Below are positions 12,556 to 24,363 of a DNA stretch of 64,000 bases, piece after piece. The first letter of the stretch is position 1, and every line of letters begins with the position of its first letter. Under the pieces are notes generated by a model that worked only from the letters and a program-made list of their open reading frames with translations, did no database searches and had not been told where the DNA came from. Both the position numbers and the translations under genes were made by a program. Source of the stretch: Linum tenue (lineage: Eukaryota; Streptophyta; Magnoliopsida; Malpighiales; Linaceae); the NCBI GenBank assembly GCA_946122785.1, contig CAMGYJ010000011.1, positions 55,354,449 through 55,418,448 of the forward strand. The letters are read 5' to 3'.

Positions 12556-12816
12556 CTTGATTAGAGATCATACGGCGCTCAGTTGTGTTTTCATTTGCGT
12601 TTAACTTTGAGATATACTCTATCGTTCGAAGAGGATCGAGAGGTGCGGTAGAAGGACTTCAGTTGGTATATGATTTGGGACATTATAGAGTCGTGGTTCA
12701 GTTAGACTCTAATTGTGTAGTCCAACTTCTACAAAGGAGTGACGACGACGCTCATCGGCACTCAATGGTCTTTCTGGATCGAAAGTCGGCATTCATTTAT
12801 AAAATAAACAAGTAAT
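12556..12816 (+). pseudogene. RNase H-like domain fragment of a LINE
   Basis: The translation contains SRGAVEGLQLVYDLGHYRVV followed by VQLDSNCVVQLLQ. This is the central part of an RVT_3-type RNase H domain, including the acidic/DS block seen in plant LINE polyproteins. Both ends are missing. It starts about 70 bp beyond the target duplication of the neighbouring retroposon, so it is a separate and older insertion. It is related to the copy at 6340-6640. Confidence 0.6.
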
Positions 12817-12950
12817 GAGAATAATGTTGGTCTGTATTTAACGTATCCGAATCGAAAACAACACAATTAAGTAAAAAAACATATGCTTTAGAATCCGAAT
12901 ATGGGTCAATAATATTTCCCGAGAATTACATAAACCTCTTGCATTTCATT

Positions 12951-13514
12951 TAGGGATGACAAAAATATCCGTAACTGTGGATATCCGCCCGAATCCGGCC
13001 AAATCGGGTAGGGTAAAGCCCAAACCCGAAGGACATTTAGTGGGTACGGGTAAAATCCGAACCCGCATATTGCGGGTAATGGGTGAGCATGGGTTTCTCA
13101 CTATCCAACCCGAACCCGACCCATTATACACATGCATATGTATTTAATTTTGTCTAGAAATAATCATTATTTTTCTCTAACATATTTTATATTTAGCATA
13201 TAAATATAATATTCTCATGAAATTGTGTATTTTTAATTAATTTTCTTCATCTAGAGAATTATTGTCGTACTTTTCCTCTTACGTAATGTGAGAAAACGTG
13301 TGAATGTTAACATATTGGTTGGAGTTATGAAGAGAAATTATTACCCATGGATAACCGTGGATACCCCAAACCCGAACGGGTATAAACCTGATTTCGATTT
13401 TCTATTCGTTTCACATGTGGGTCAATGAATATGAGTATAAGTAAAACCCGAACTACTATGAGTAAGGTGACGAATATACACTATTCGCGCCCGAACCGAC
13501 CAATTGTTATCCTA
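12951..13514. mobile_element. hAT-like MITE with TAGGGATGACAA end
   Basis: The left end is TAGGGATGACAA and the right end, reverse-complemented, is TAGGATAACAAT. Flanking octamers differ at one base (ATTTCATT at 12943-12950, TTTTCATT at 13515-13522). Both subterminal regions are rich in CCCGAACCCG/GGGTACGGG motifs, a signature of a common plant hAT-derived non-autonomous family. It has no transposase. A relative begins at 37850. Confidence 0.65.
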
Positions 13515-14246
13515 TTTTCATTCAGGTTCATTCTTTTCTTCTCATACTCTCTTGTGCGTCAGAGAATTTTTTTTTTAATGTTTTGGGTGACAGATCATGG
13601 ACACGTGGCGTAATGGGGTTCCAACCATGGGGGTCGTGGACAGAAACTGGAACTCGATCAGAAGGAAAAGTGTCACTGGCAATCCCACATTAGAATATTG
13701 ATAATCTTTTCATCGAAGTAGTCGTTCACTTCAAGTTTCGAATCGTTTCTCATCAACCGAGGCTGCTTCAGTTCAGTTGGCCAATGCAAACTCAGAGCTC
13801 TGCAAAAGGAAACGAACCGCTTTGCCAAACTTGCAAGCCACCATCATTATAAGGAAAATGGCGGCTCTGCCACGACTTCCAGTTGAAGGCTCCTGAGTTC
13901 TCCTTTGTTCCATTACGCCAGTAACATTTTCTAACTCAAAAAAACCATCTTTATAATAAGTGGCTGAAGAAGGAAGAGTAGTTAGAATTTGGACAAAGAA
14001 GAAGAACAGCAACTTCTGCATTCATTCAACCTTATCAGTACAACAAACACTTTGCTCATTGCTCAACACTCTATTTGGCTGTTTACAGTACTACCAGCAG
14101 AATCAAAATCAATAGGGAGACAACAAAACAAAATTTCTATATAGTTATGTACACAGAAACGAATTCATTCATATGGATACCGAACCATCAACTCTTGTGC
14201 AGAAACTTATTTGGGAACCAAGAGAGTTTGAGATGCTTCACTTCCA

Positions 14247-17163
14247 TCATCGTGGTTTTATCTGATAGACGCGGTTGTACCAGATCGAATGAAGGGTCAT
14301 GTGAAAGAGATCATATTTCAAAGGCTTACCATGCCAAAGGAAATGCCTCTGAACCTTCCCGACCCCGAGCTGCAGCTCCAAGTATCGCTTTGCTGGTACC
14401 GAAACCAAAATCTCCTTCAGATTAGGAATGTCCTTCTCCGGGAGTATAATCGAGAAGGCGTTCCAATTGAAGACCTCGAAAAGCGGTGGAATGAAATTGT
14501 CTGATATGATAACCGGCACACATTCATAGAAGATGGATTCCACGACTCGCGGGCTGTTAACCTCGTAGCCCTTGGGGCAGATACAGTACTTGCTCCTCTT
14601 CATGTGCTGGATGTAGTTCATTTTGCTTGCAACACCAGCAGGCATAGGACCAAGGATCTTCATGTCAGGGTCCTTGTCTTTCCACTGCTTGACTAGAATT
14701 GGACGAAGGTATCCATGCATGCCTCCGGCATAGAACGCAAGAATGTCCCTTTGGGAAGGAGGTTTCCCTCCCAGGTCACGGAGAGGATTTCTTGCTGATC
14801 TGACGTATGTCTCTGGAAGAGATACATCCCTCCCTAATTTAAAGCCTACGGTCACATCAGCATTGCAGAGGGCTTTAATACAATGTTCCATATGATGCCT
14901 TGTCTCGTATGGAGCCTGCAAGAATATTACAAACAATGGCATATATCAGCAATCCATGAAGTTAAAGCTGATGAAGAAATAAGTTTGTACTAAAGTACGG
15001 AACAGACCCAATCATGGCAGGCAACAAGAAAATGGTCTGCTCCACCAGTGCGATTCCAGAAAGGATATTTAGCTGCAATCTTTTCTGCGTATTCCTTCAG
15101 ATGCTGGCGTAGATTTGTCCTATTATGAGAGTTCCGTACGTAGAGAGTGTATTCCAGCATTCGGGAACTAAATGGCATATAGAACAGGTGAGCCTTTCGG
15201 GGGTCCTTCACGACAAATTGCTTGCTTCCCTGCATTAGTTTCATAAACCATCCCTCTGAAGCATACAATCCCTTCATTATTGGTAGATGAAAGATTGGTT
15301 TCTTTCCATCCTTGTATATATAGACTTTGAGTGTGCGTTCCATGAGCTCATAACTCCTAAAAATTTAGCAAAGAGGAAGTTCTAGATTACAGCTCGACTT
15401 AAGGGCTCCCAACAGTTTTCAGTTCCAGTGATAAGATTTCTCAAAAATTGACACCAATACGTTTTCGACTTGTCAGGTGAATCAGTGAGGCGGGAACAAA
15501 AGAAGTTGCCTAATAAAACTCGCCCGACACCTAGAAGTATGAACTGGCATGAGTATAGGATATGCCAAGTCATCGAACAACAACAGTATAAATGATTTAA
15601 TCAATGTCACTTTTCAAAACCTAAATTTGACAAGAAAGGCCCATCCCAAACTTTCTGTTGCCAACTTTGGATGGATCAAAGCTTAATGTCATTGTCTCAT
15701 TGACGACAAAACTGCAGAATCAGCTTTTTAATATCCTAATTTGGCAAAAAAGAACATGATCCCAAACGTTCTAGTGCCGACTTTGGATGGATCAGAGCGT
15801 AATATCCATAATAGCCTCATGCTCCATCTCATATCTAGCTATAGACTACAAAGATTCAGATGTGGAATCTGAATCCATACTGGTTTCGGACTCAAAAGTT
15901 GAGTATTAAATATTGACAACAAAACTACAGAATAAGCTTCACAGCAAGCAACAATTTGCAATGACAACGAGCCCAATGATTTTGAACTAGAGGATGAAAG
16001 GGAACATTTCTCATTCAGTCATTCTTAATATCAGTTACTTTATAACCGAACCCATGTTCTTGTTATCAGTTTTATTTTCTAGTTTGTTGTCATCATCTTG
16101 TATCACTCACAGAACATCAGATCAGGGAAACTTTTCATAGTGACAATTCCAGGAACAAACTAGCAATCTGTACCTCAATGTAGGTGGTTACCTTTTGAAC
16201 TGTGACACATTTCTGAAGAGCGGAGCATAAAGATCTCGATCATTCACCACAGCAGGTGCATTTTCAATCTGCCACCTTGCAGCCAAAATCTCCCGATCTC
16301 GTTTAGAGGACCATCTCGGTCTCTACAAGGAAATTTGCAACTGGTCTAAATATGCTGAATTCAAAATGAAGAGACTACTGAAGATTTTATGCCTAAGCAA
16401 GTAAGGTTCATACCATTGCCCGTGAAGAGCGGCGATTTCTTGCCAACAAACGGTTCATCTCATCAATTGTTGTAATTGACATTGGTGGCATCTCAGCCCT
16501 AATCTTCTTCTTCACAGGGTTACTAACTCCAGCAGAATAATTCCTTGAAGTGGTAAAAACAACTTTTTCTTTCAAAGGGTTAGCACTTGTTGTTGGAGCT
16601 ACAGCTCGAGACAAAACTAGAGGGGCCTCACTGTTCTTGCTAGTCACATTTTGCACAGAAGGAAGCTCCTTTTTGGCTTCACTGGGCAACTCCAAAACAG
16701 AATCTTTTTCTTGAGTAACCTCATTTCCATCCACTACATTCTCCAACCGAACATCAACGTCGTCGTCCCCGTCATCATCATCAACCACATCTCTATCAAC
16801 AGCAAGTTCATCAGTATCATCATCCAAGTTTTCTTCTTCCGATGTTAAACCGTTCTCTGTATCTCCACCATGCCCTTTCACTTCACTATGACTAATATCT
16901 CCCATACCATCAGATTTAGTCTCATTTTGGACAACAAGACCAATCTTCAACTCACTTACATCAACTGCCAAAGCATTTCGAGCCACTCCAGACTTAATGG
17001 CAGATTGCCCAATCCCGAAAACCCTGCTTTCATCAAACACGGGATCACGGGCTGTGGGTAGAAGAGTCCGAATGGTGTACCCATATGGAAAAAATAGGGA
17101 CTGAAACAGCAAGTGGGCAATGACGACTGCGCCAACAAGAATGAGCCATTTTCTCGACACCAT
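14247..17163 (-). CDS. Exostosin-family glycosyltransferase (GT47), copy 1
   Basis: Four exons (16414-17163, 16192-16322, 15008-15356, 14247-14915) give 632 residues. It is a Golgi type II membrane protein: Arg/Lys start, one membrane anchor near residues 7-25 (LILVGAVVIAHLLFQSLFF), and a Ser- and Asp-rich stem with an Asp run near 120-135. The C-terminal exostosin domain holds SYELMERTLKVYIY, HFLVACHDWAPYET and YCICPKGYEVNSPRVVESIF, motifs of plant At5g25820/At3g07620-type GT47 proteins. The exact sugar transferred is unknown for this clade; cell-wall glycan is likely. The first exon stays open upstream of the ATG used here, for about 12 residues that resemble the usual family N-terminus (EFSYRLRKFCQ). 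No upstream ATG lies in frame, so a small 5' exon may exist. A paralog lies 5 kb away. Confidence 0.9.
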
Positions 17164-18164
17164 TTGACAGAACTTACGAAGTCGGTAGGAGAACTCCACA
17201 CCAGATTCCGACTGGCCAGTACTTGAAACTTAAAGCAACAACTTCTTATAGCTTACACAAATGCTGCACACAATCATTGCAATAACCAGAATCCAGCTAC
17301 AGAATCGAGAAGAGGTGTTAAATTCGTTATACCAGAGAAAACAAGAAACTTATAAATGTCAAAGCAACCATAGTGGGATCACAATTCAGGACTCAGTCAT
17401 CGCCCCGCCAGAACAAGAACCCATTATGCATTTAGTAACCGACAAACGGAAGAGGACAGATTCAGCAATCCTAGAACAGTGCACTACCAAGTAAAGAACG
17501 AGTGGCAAAAACTCAAACATTCCAATCCCCAGTTCCTTCAAAGTTAAGAAGAAAAGAAAGAGTACAAACCCTAATCTGAGTTATGCAGCTGCATGTTCAG
17601 CGGGACAAGGCAAGAGCTTTTTTCAGCAGAGAAAGATGCTTCCTTTCACCGAGTAATCGACAAACCCACTTCCCGTTTCTTCTTTCTTCCTCCCCCTACG
17701 GCGAGATCACCGTCAGAGTTCAGCCTAAGCGCTTTCCGGCTATTGTCTTTAAGGAGTTAAAGTGGAAATGTTTCGCTTTGAAATTTGGGGTACTTCCTAT
17801 TAGATTCTCGAAACTATTTTCTAGTTTGCATTGCAATGACGAAGCAGAAGCAGACGTCAATAGTGCAAATTAACTACACCGTGACAGGATTCATCCAACG
17901 AAGAGAAGTTTGTACCTACATGATCTATGATGTTTCTTTGGATAAAAACAAGGGTAATTATAAAAAAAAAAAAAATGGTCACACACCTTTTCATTTTTAT
18001 AAAACAGTTTGAAAACTTTTATTTTATACATTTCGATGAAACATATTTGAGTGAATAACAAACAATCATTTTTTCATCTCCATTTAAAACTTTGTTCAAT
18101 TTTCTATTCAGCATGACACATCACAAAAAGTATTAATAAATTCATTGAACCAACTGAATTAAAC
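17164..18164. other. Upstream region of GT47 copy 1
   Basis: This stretch should contain the promoter and leader of the minus-strand glycosyltransferase. Reading frames here are short and not recognisable. An A-run at 17961-17974 marks the start of an AT-rich repeat zone. Confidence 0.4.
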
Positions 18165-18545
18165 TTGTAGTTTAGTAAACCTGTGGTATCCTTTATGAGT
18201 TTTATGGTATTAAGTTGTGGTATGTTTTAGTGAACATGTATACTGTTGTAATATGTTTTATGAGGTTTTTGATATGTTTTAAGAAACTTGTGATCTATTT
18301 TTATTTTGTGTATAAGTGTGTTTAATAAATTTGTGGTATGCATTAATAAACTTGTGATATGCTTTATAAGGTTTTTTGTGAGTTTCATAAAATTTATGAT
18401 CTGGTTTATGAGATTTCTAGTATGTTTCAAAACACTTGTGCTCTGTTTTAAGAAACTTGTAGCCTGATTTTTTTTAAAAGTGTGTTTTACGAAACTTGTA
18501 TTATGTTTTAGTAAACTAGTGGTTTGCTTTACTTGTGGCTACACA
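18165..18545. repeat. Degenerate AT-rich minisatellite
   Basis: A unit of roughly 24 bp, close to AAACTTGTGGTATGTTTTA, recurs about a dozen times with heavy divergence. Variants include AACTTGTGATATGCTTTATA and AAACTTGTATTATGTTTTAG. It is non-coding. It lies between the GT47 gene promoter and the F-box gene. Confidence 0.7.
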
Positions 18546-18961
18546 TGCAAATTACAATTTGTACTTAAACTTAACATATATATTAATATTTAGTACCTAA
18601 TTTTTTTCATAAAAACCCTATAAATATTTATGGAAATTTATCTTTTAGTACCGTAAAAATTTATGTCTTACATTTGCAACATGTTTACAATTTACAAAAA
18701 GATCCACATGCATGTGCCCATTAATACTTTTTCATAATGACAAGCGATTACTTCCCTTTATAATTGTGGTCGTTTCTTTGAAAATCACCAAATATTTTTA
18801 TTGGCAAGAATAACATTAGCAATTATTTAGCATTGTGCTAAGAAAGAGAGTGCAAGTGGAAGCAACCTAATCTTATCCTCTTTTACTAACTCGCAACAAC
18901 AGAAGATTTAAAATCCAAATTAAACAAAGAGCATACAAATCGATTAAAAATCTTTTTCAAC

Positions 18962-19359
18962 GGGTAAATGCCACATTTGGTCACTAAAATTACTAAATGG
19001 TGACATGTTTAGTCACTAGAAAATTTTAATATCAATTTTTGTCACTCGAATTACTAAAACATGTCACATTAAGTCACTCTCCCATTAGCCTCCGTCCAAC
19101 TCCAGTCACTCAAATTACTGAAACATGGAGTTGGACAAAAACTAATGGGTTAAATGGAGTTGAACAAAAACTAATGGGAGAGTGACTAAATATGACATGT
19201 TCCGGTAATTCGAGTGATGGAATTGGACATAAACTAATGGGAGAGTGACTAAATGTGACCTGTTCCGATAATTCGAGTGACCAAAATTAATATTAAAATT
19301 TTCTAATAACTAAACATAACACAATTTAATAATCTCAGTAACCAAATGTGACATTTACC
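18962..19359. mobile_element. Fold-back element with TTTGGTCACT termini
   Basis: The left end is GGGTAAATGCCACATTTGGT and the right end, reverse-complemented, is CGGTAAATGTCACATTTGGT. The arms stay alignable for about 140 bp with many substitutions. Inner parts repeat AGTCACTCTCCCATTAG blocks several times in both orientations. Flanks share TTTCAA, but I see no clean 9-10-bp duplication. Terminal motif spacing matches the two long-TIR elements at 28000 and 29815, so I place it in the same Mutator-like group as an older, internally deleted copy. Confidence 0.6.
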
Positions 19360-19500
19360 GTTTCAAACTCACTCTTCATATCTAACCCCACTCAAAATCA
19401 AAACACCAATTCGCACAAATCCAGGGTAATACTCTCAACTCTCAACCCAGACCTTATCCATCCCCGATTCCAGTTAACTGAATTCATTCGGGCGGCCGGT

Positions 19501-20973
19501 ATGAGCAAAATCAAGAGGAGCGGCAGCGCCGGCGAGGGGAATTCGACATCCATCACCGATCTCCCGCAGACCATACTGATCGGCATCATCAGCCGGGTGC
19601 CGTTGCGATGCGCCAAGAGATGCAGCGCCGTCTGCAAAACCTGGTACAAGCTGCTCGTGAAGGACGAGGCGACGTCGAGCTACCTGCAGCACTGGTACGG
19701 CGGCGGCGGGGACGATCAGATGAGCAGCCGACGTAATAGCAGCAGCTTCGCTCTGTTGACCAACATGACGACGTCGTTCCCCGGCTGCAGCAACCGTCTG
19801 TGGAGTTGGGTGGTGGCTGCGGCGTACTCTTCGGCGGAGGAAGATACGGTGGGAATATGGCCCAGATTGATGCTCCGCCCTTGCAACGACGACGACAATG
19901 AGCAGCGTTTTCGATATAGCAACGAAGTCAGAGGCGGCAGCGACCAGAGGATGGAAGTGGTTGCTTGCTGCAACGACGTTCTATTGTGCGAGGAGTGGCG
20001 CTCTGCGGCGAATGATTCCGCTGCTTACTGCGTCTGGGAGCCTGTCAGCGGGGAACATAACTGGGTTCCACTCCCTGTAATCAATCATGATCGTAACAGC
20101 GAGCAGAGAAGAAGATTGCTGTATGGTCTTGCTAGCGAACCGGATGGCAGCTTTACCGTGATCCGTATTACAGCATCCGAGCGGCCGAGTGGTAGTGTGT
20201 TGATGCACACTTTCAGCAACAGCAGCAGGGAGGATTCATGGGCATGGAAGGAACACCGTGTGGATTGGCCAGCAGGGCAGGAGTTTCTGTGGGTTGAGCA
20301 TTATCCCCAAGGAGTTATGTACAAGGGATTCATGTTCTGGCTAGGGGCGAAACACGCTCTCTTCGGGGTTGATCTCGGTCGTCGTCATCTTCATCATCAT
20401 CCGGTACTTGTTACTTTGCCTCCGGAATTTCGATACATTGGCAATGAATGCTTGGGAGTATGCAGAGGAAGCTTGACGATTGTTCAAATGTCAGACAACC
20501 CATCACCCCTCGCTGCTGCCTATGTTGCCATTTGGATTCTGAATCATGGCAGCAGCAGCAGCAGAAGCAGAAGCGGGAATAGTGTTGATGAATGCGGCAG
20601 TTGGTCGCTACATAAGAAGGTTTCTCTGCAGCAGGTCATCGGTTCTGCAGATCCATTTCGACGGCCCCCGACCTCTGATCTCAGTGGTGATGCTTCGCTG
20701 CCGCGGATGGGGCGTCTGAAGCTTCTTGGCAGGCATCCATATGAACTTGACATAGTGTATTTCAGAGTCTGGAGGACTGTCTTCTCTTTGGACCTTTCCT
20801 CCAAGGGGGCTCCCCTGTGGCGGCTGTTCGTGTACCCTTCAGACACATATCCTCTAAACACATCCATGGGACTTCCTGTAAATAGTTTCACTTTTATACC
20901 CCAATGGCGACCCACTCCTATCCGCACTTTCGCCGTTGATTCCTTGTTTATTAATTACTTGGAATGTATGTAA
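19501..20973 (+). CDS. F-box protein
   Basis: An intronless gene of 490 residues. Residues about 18-62 form an F-box (ITDLPQTILIGIISRVPLR then CSAVCKTWYKLL), the part that binds SKP1/ASK adaptors in SCF ubiquitin ligases. The remainder has scattered beta-rich segments ending in FTFIPQWRPTPIRTF, like plant F-box-associated regions, but no named repeat domain is clear. The substrate is unknown. I chose the ATG at 19501. The frame is open back to an ATG at 19348, but those extra 51 codons begin inside the inverted repeat of the neighbouring transposon and look like translated leader. It lies between two tandem GT47 genes on the opposite strand. Ser-repeat and Asp-repeat tracts suggest rapid evolution, as is usual for plant F-box genes. 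Confidence 0.85.
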   Translation: MSKIKRSGSAGEGNSTSITDLPQTILIGIISRVPLRCAKRCSAVCKTWYKLLVKDEATSSYLQHWYGGGGDDQMSSRRNSSSFALLTNMTTSFPGCSNRLWSWVVAAAYSSAEEDTVGIWPRLMLRPCNDDDNEQRFRYSNEVRGGSDQRMEVVACCNDVLLCEEWRSAANDSAAYCVWEPVSGEHNWVPLPVINHDRNSEQRRRLLYGLASEPDGSFTVIRITASERPSGSVLMHTFSNSSREDSWAWKEHRVDWPAGQEFLWVEHYPQGVMYKGFMFWLGAKHALFGVDLGRRHLHHHPVLVTLPPEFRYIGNECLGVCRGSLTIVQMSDNPSPLAAAYVAIWILNHGSSSSRSRSGNSVDECGSWSLHKKVSLQQVIGSADPFRRPPTSDLSGDASLPRMGRLKLLGRHPYELDIVYFRVWRTVFSLDLSSKGAPLWRLFVYPSDTYPLNTSMGLPVNSFTFIPQWRPTPIRTFAVDSLFINYLECM

Positions 20974-21896
20974 ACCAACTTACAGCAATGGAACCATGCC
21001 TGCAGCAGCAAAGAAACGAAAAAGTTCCAAATTTATATCATCTTCTTCGAGTCTTACATTATTGTCATGCATGATTGTGCTTGTTGCTCTGGATCCATAC
21101 CCAGGAGCCCAAGTCCTTGCTCCTACATTTCTTAGTTATTTCCTTAGCTAAATGGCCACTTCAGAGATTCAATCAACTATTGCTGAATCAAATTACAACT
21201 GATCACAACTCCCTAGATATGAAGATTGCGTACCTGAAATCTGTATTTTTCCGCCACTTTATGACGCTCCCCCCACCAGCATCATCACCATGAACATTTC
21301 AGACGACAATCATAACCTCTGGAGTGAAGAGCGAGGAGCACGCTCTTCCAACTAGGGTTGTACACATGCGCCATGCTTGTTCTGCCACTGGAGGCAATCA
21401 AATTCTCCAGTAGATTCAGACTAAAACTCGTCTCGCAAATCGGTAAGTGGAAGAGAGCACTGCAATTATCATCACTCAGTAAACCACGGGTTTTACCGTT
21501 TCAGAGGAATCGATCACCAGCTCAGCAAACTGGCCGTCCCCTCAACCCAACAGCAGACTTGTTCTTCCTTGCTCTCTGCTTGGCGCTTGCTGTCAATCAT
21601 TCACAAATGGAGATAGGAATGCACTAGGCTGTTGCTCGCTCTCGTCTGTTACATCTTCATAACTAATGACATCACACATCTCTCTGTCTCCTCTTTCCAT
21701 ACATCTCTTCTTCTTTGTGGCTTTATGCCTCTTTTGGTGCATGTTACTGTGAAGAACTTTCAAGTAAAAGAAAGACGCAACACTTCATTCCAGATAAACT
21801 ACACTGGTTTGTTCTACTTCGTAAGAGGAGTCACTAGATGCTGTGACAGGCAGCCTCCTAATGATCATGAAGGTCCTCGCGTTGATGTTGCTCCTT
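20974..21896. other. Convergent 3' regions of F-box and GT47 copy 2
   Basis: The sequence holds the two opposing 3' untranslated regions. No further coding region, RNA gene or transposon end is evident. Confidence 0.5.
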
Positions 21897-23910
21897 CTAG
21901 TTCCCAAACACTCGGTTGTGCCAAACCGAGTGAAGGATCATGTGAAACAAGTCATACCTTAGAGGGGCTTTGTGCCACAGGAAATGTTGCTGCACCATCC
22001 TCACACTTGACTGCATTGCCACATACTTCTCCTCCGGAATTTCCACCAGAATCTCCCTCAACCTTGGAATGTCTTTCTCCGCAACAAACACCGCGAATTC
22101 CTCCCAGTTCAGCACCTCGAAGAACGGAGGCACGTAGTTGTCCGAGATGATGACTGGGACGCACTCGTAGTAGATGGCTTCAACTATTCTAGGCGTGTGA
22201 ACTTCATAACCTTTGGCACAGATGCAGTACTTGCTGCTCTTCATGTACTCCCTGTAGATTCTCTTGCTCTCAACATCCCTCGGCATAGGACCCAAGATCT
22301 TCATGTCGAGGTATTTGCTCGCCTCCCAGTGCTGCAGCAGCACCGGCCGGAGGGAACCATGTTTTCCTCCAGCGAAAAATGCCAGGATGTGCCTCTCCAA
22401 TGGAGGTTTCCCCCCAATGTCCTGCAGAGGTCTCTCCTGTGAACGTATGCTTGTCACTGGCAGTGTTGTGTCTTTTCCTATTTTAAAGCCCTTGGCCACA
22501 TTAGCATTGCAGAGTGCTCTGATGCAATTGCTCATCATGTGATTGCTTGTCAACTTTGGTGCCTGAAATCCCATGTTCCAAAATGAGGGACTTCGAAACA
22601 ATGGGCAGAAATTGAACAAAGATAATTAAAATTAACAGAAAAGAATACCCAGTCATGGCACCCGGCAATGAAATGATCAGCTCCACTGCTTCTATTCCAG
22701 AAGCTGTACTTGTGTGAAATGTGATTCACATAGCTCTTCAAGTGTTCTTCAAGTTCCTTCACGGACTGAAAGCTTTTCCTGTATAGTTCTTTCCTCAACA
22801 TCTCTGAACTAAAAGGTATGTAGAACAGATGAGCTTTTCTGGGGTCTCTCACACCAAACTTCTTACTCTCCTTCATCAGTTTCATAAACCATCCTTCTGA
22901 AGCATATATCCCTCTCATCCTTGACTGATGAAACACCGGCTTCTCACCTTCCTTATAGATATAAACTTTCAGCATTCGCTCCATCAGCTCGTAGCTCCTT
23001 CAAAATGGTAGCATGGCATCATCAGTCAACTAAGAGGCAGTTTCATTTCACATGGAAGAAGATAATACAAAGCATATATAAGCTTTTCAAACCAAAAAAG
23101 AGAGGCATACATAGCTATATATACCGTTTAAACCTGGAGACATTCCAGAAGCTAGAAGCATGAAGACCAGGAGTATTCTTCACAATAGGAGCATTTACTA
23201 TCTGCATTTTGGCAGAGAGGAGTTCACGATCACGTGCAGAAGGTCGCTGCGGTCTCTGTGAATTCGAAGAAGTTAGCAAGTCCCGTATCAGGCATCACCC
23301 ATTACCCTAAACAAGAACCTAGAGATAAAGTCAATTGCTTTACCTTAGAAATAGCTGAAACAAGATTGTGATGCAACTGTGAGTTCATCTGGGAAATTGT
23401 TGTTGAATGCTTCTTCCTTCCCAACCTCTTGGATAAGGATAGACTCCCCTTCTCAGGATTCTTGCTCAATGCCATAGAAACAATCTGCAGAGGCTCCCTA
23501 TTCTTGGGTTCCAATTCAATAGCTTGTTCAACAGCAGGAGGTCTGCTTCGATCTCGAAATTCCATATTCGAGATTGATTCAATATCATCTCCAAAATCCA
23601 CATCATTGGATGATGCTGATACAGAAGTATTTCCCACCAAGTTGAACTTCTGAATCTCACCCAACTTCGAATCATCTGAAATCCCAGGGTTATTGATTGG
23701 ACTAACCAAGAAAGAGGAGGAAGCCTCAGGAGCTTCTTCTAGTAATGGAGGCCATGAGGATGTTCTCCCAATCCCATAGGAAATTGAAGAGCATTGAACA
23801 ATAACAACAATAGCAAGGACAAAGACTGCCATGGCGATGACTATCAGAAACCTCCAACTTCTTCTGCCGACATGGGATCTCTGAATCATTGCAGCCATAG
23901 CTGTAGCCAT
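21897..23910 (-). CDS. Exostosin-family glycosyltransferase (GT47), copy 2
   Basis: Four exons (23344-23910, 23125-23255, 22649-22997, 21897-22562) give 570 residues. The architecture is as in copy 1: a short cytosolic N-terminus, a membrane anchor near 23-43 (FLIVIAMAVFVLAIVVIVQ), a variable stem, then the exostosin domain with SYELMERMLKVYIYKEGE, HFIAGCHDW and YCICAKGYEVHTPRIVEAIY. Exons 2 and 3 are exactly 131 and 349 bp, the same as in copy 1, so the two are tandem-type paralogs. Stems and the first exon have diverged strongly. The ATG at 23910 is the first in frame that precedes the membrane anchor; the next two Met codons (residues 5 and 8) would hardly change the protein. The role is likely Golgi transfer of sugars to a cell-wall glycan. 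Confidence 0.9.
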
Positions 23911-24363
23911 ACCCAAGTTCTTCAAGAGATGGGTTGCTCAGCAGCTCGGGCACATAACAACGAACGAAAGGAACCCTTAAAATAACTCTTAAGAGTGTAC
24001 CTTCAATGGCTTTCCATGGCCGAAGACGGAGCTCAAAATCGCTTACCCACCAAGCTTTTTCACTCAATTCAGTCCAGTCTCAGCTGCTACTGTCAATCGT
24101 GTCCCGAAAAGCAGCAAACTTTTATCTTTCTCGACCTCACTGTTCAACAATATTACAAGCAGAAAGCGCCAAAACAGCAGCCTCGGTTTAAAACCACGTC
24201 GTATTATTGAATGGCCGCTTCCCTTCCAAAATATCCATTTCCTGCTGAGAAGAAATGAAGAAGATCGCCCTTGTGTAAGCTGTTCTCCTTTCCCTGACAG
24301 TAAAGGAATGGCCTTCGAGCTCACAATCTGCTGCTAATGGGGTCAGCTTCGCTTGCTACAGCT
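23911..24363. promoter_or_regulatory. Bidirectional promoter between GT47 copy 2 and CAF1
   Basis: The two start codons are 453 bp apart and point away from each other, so leaders and promoters of both genes must share this space. No clear TATA box is seen near the CAF1 side, as is common for plant nuclear genes encoding plastid proteins. The assignment is from arrangement only. Confidence 0.5.
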
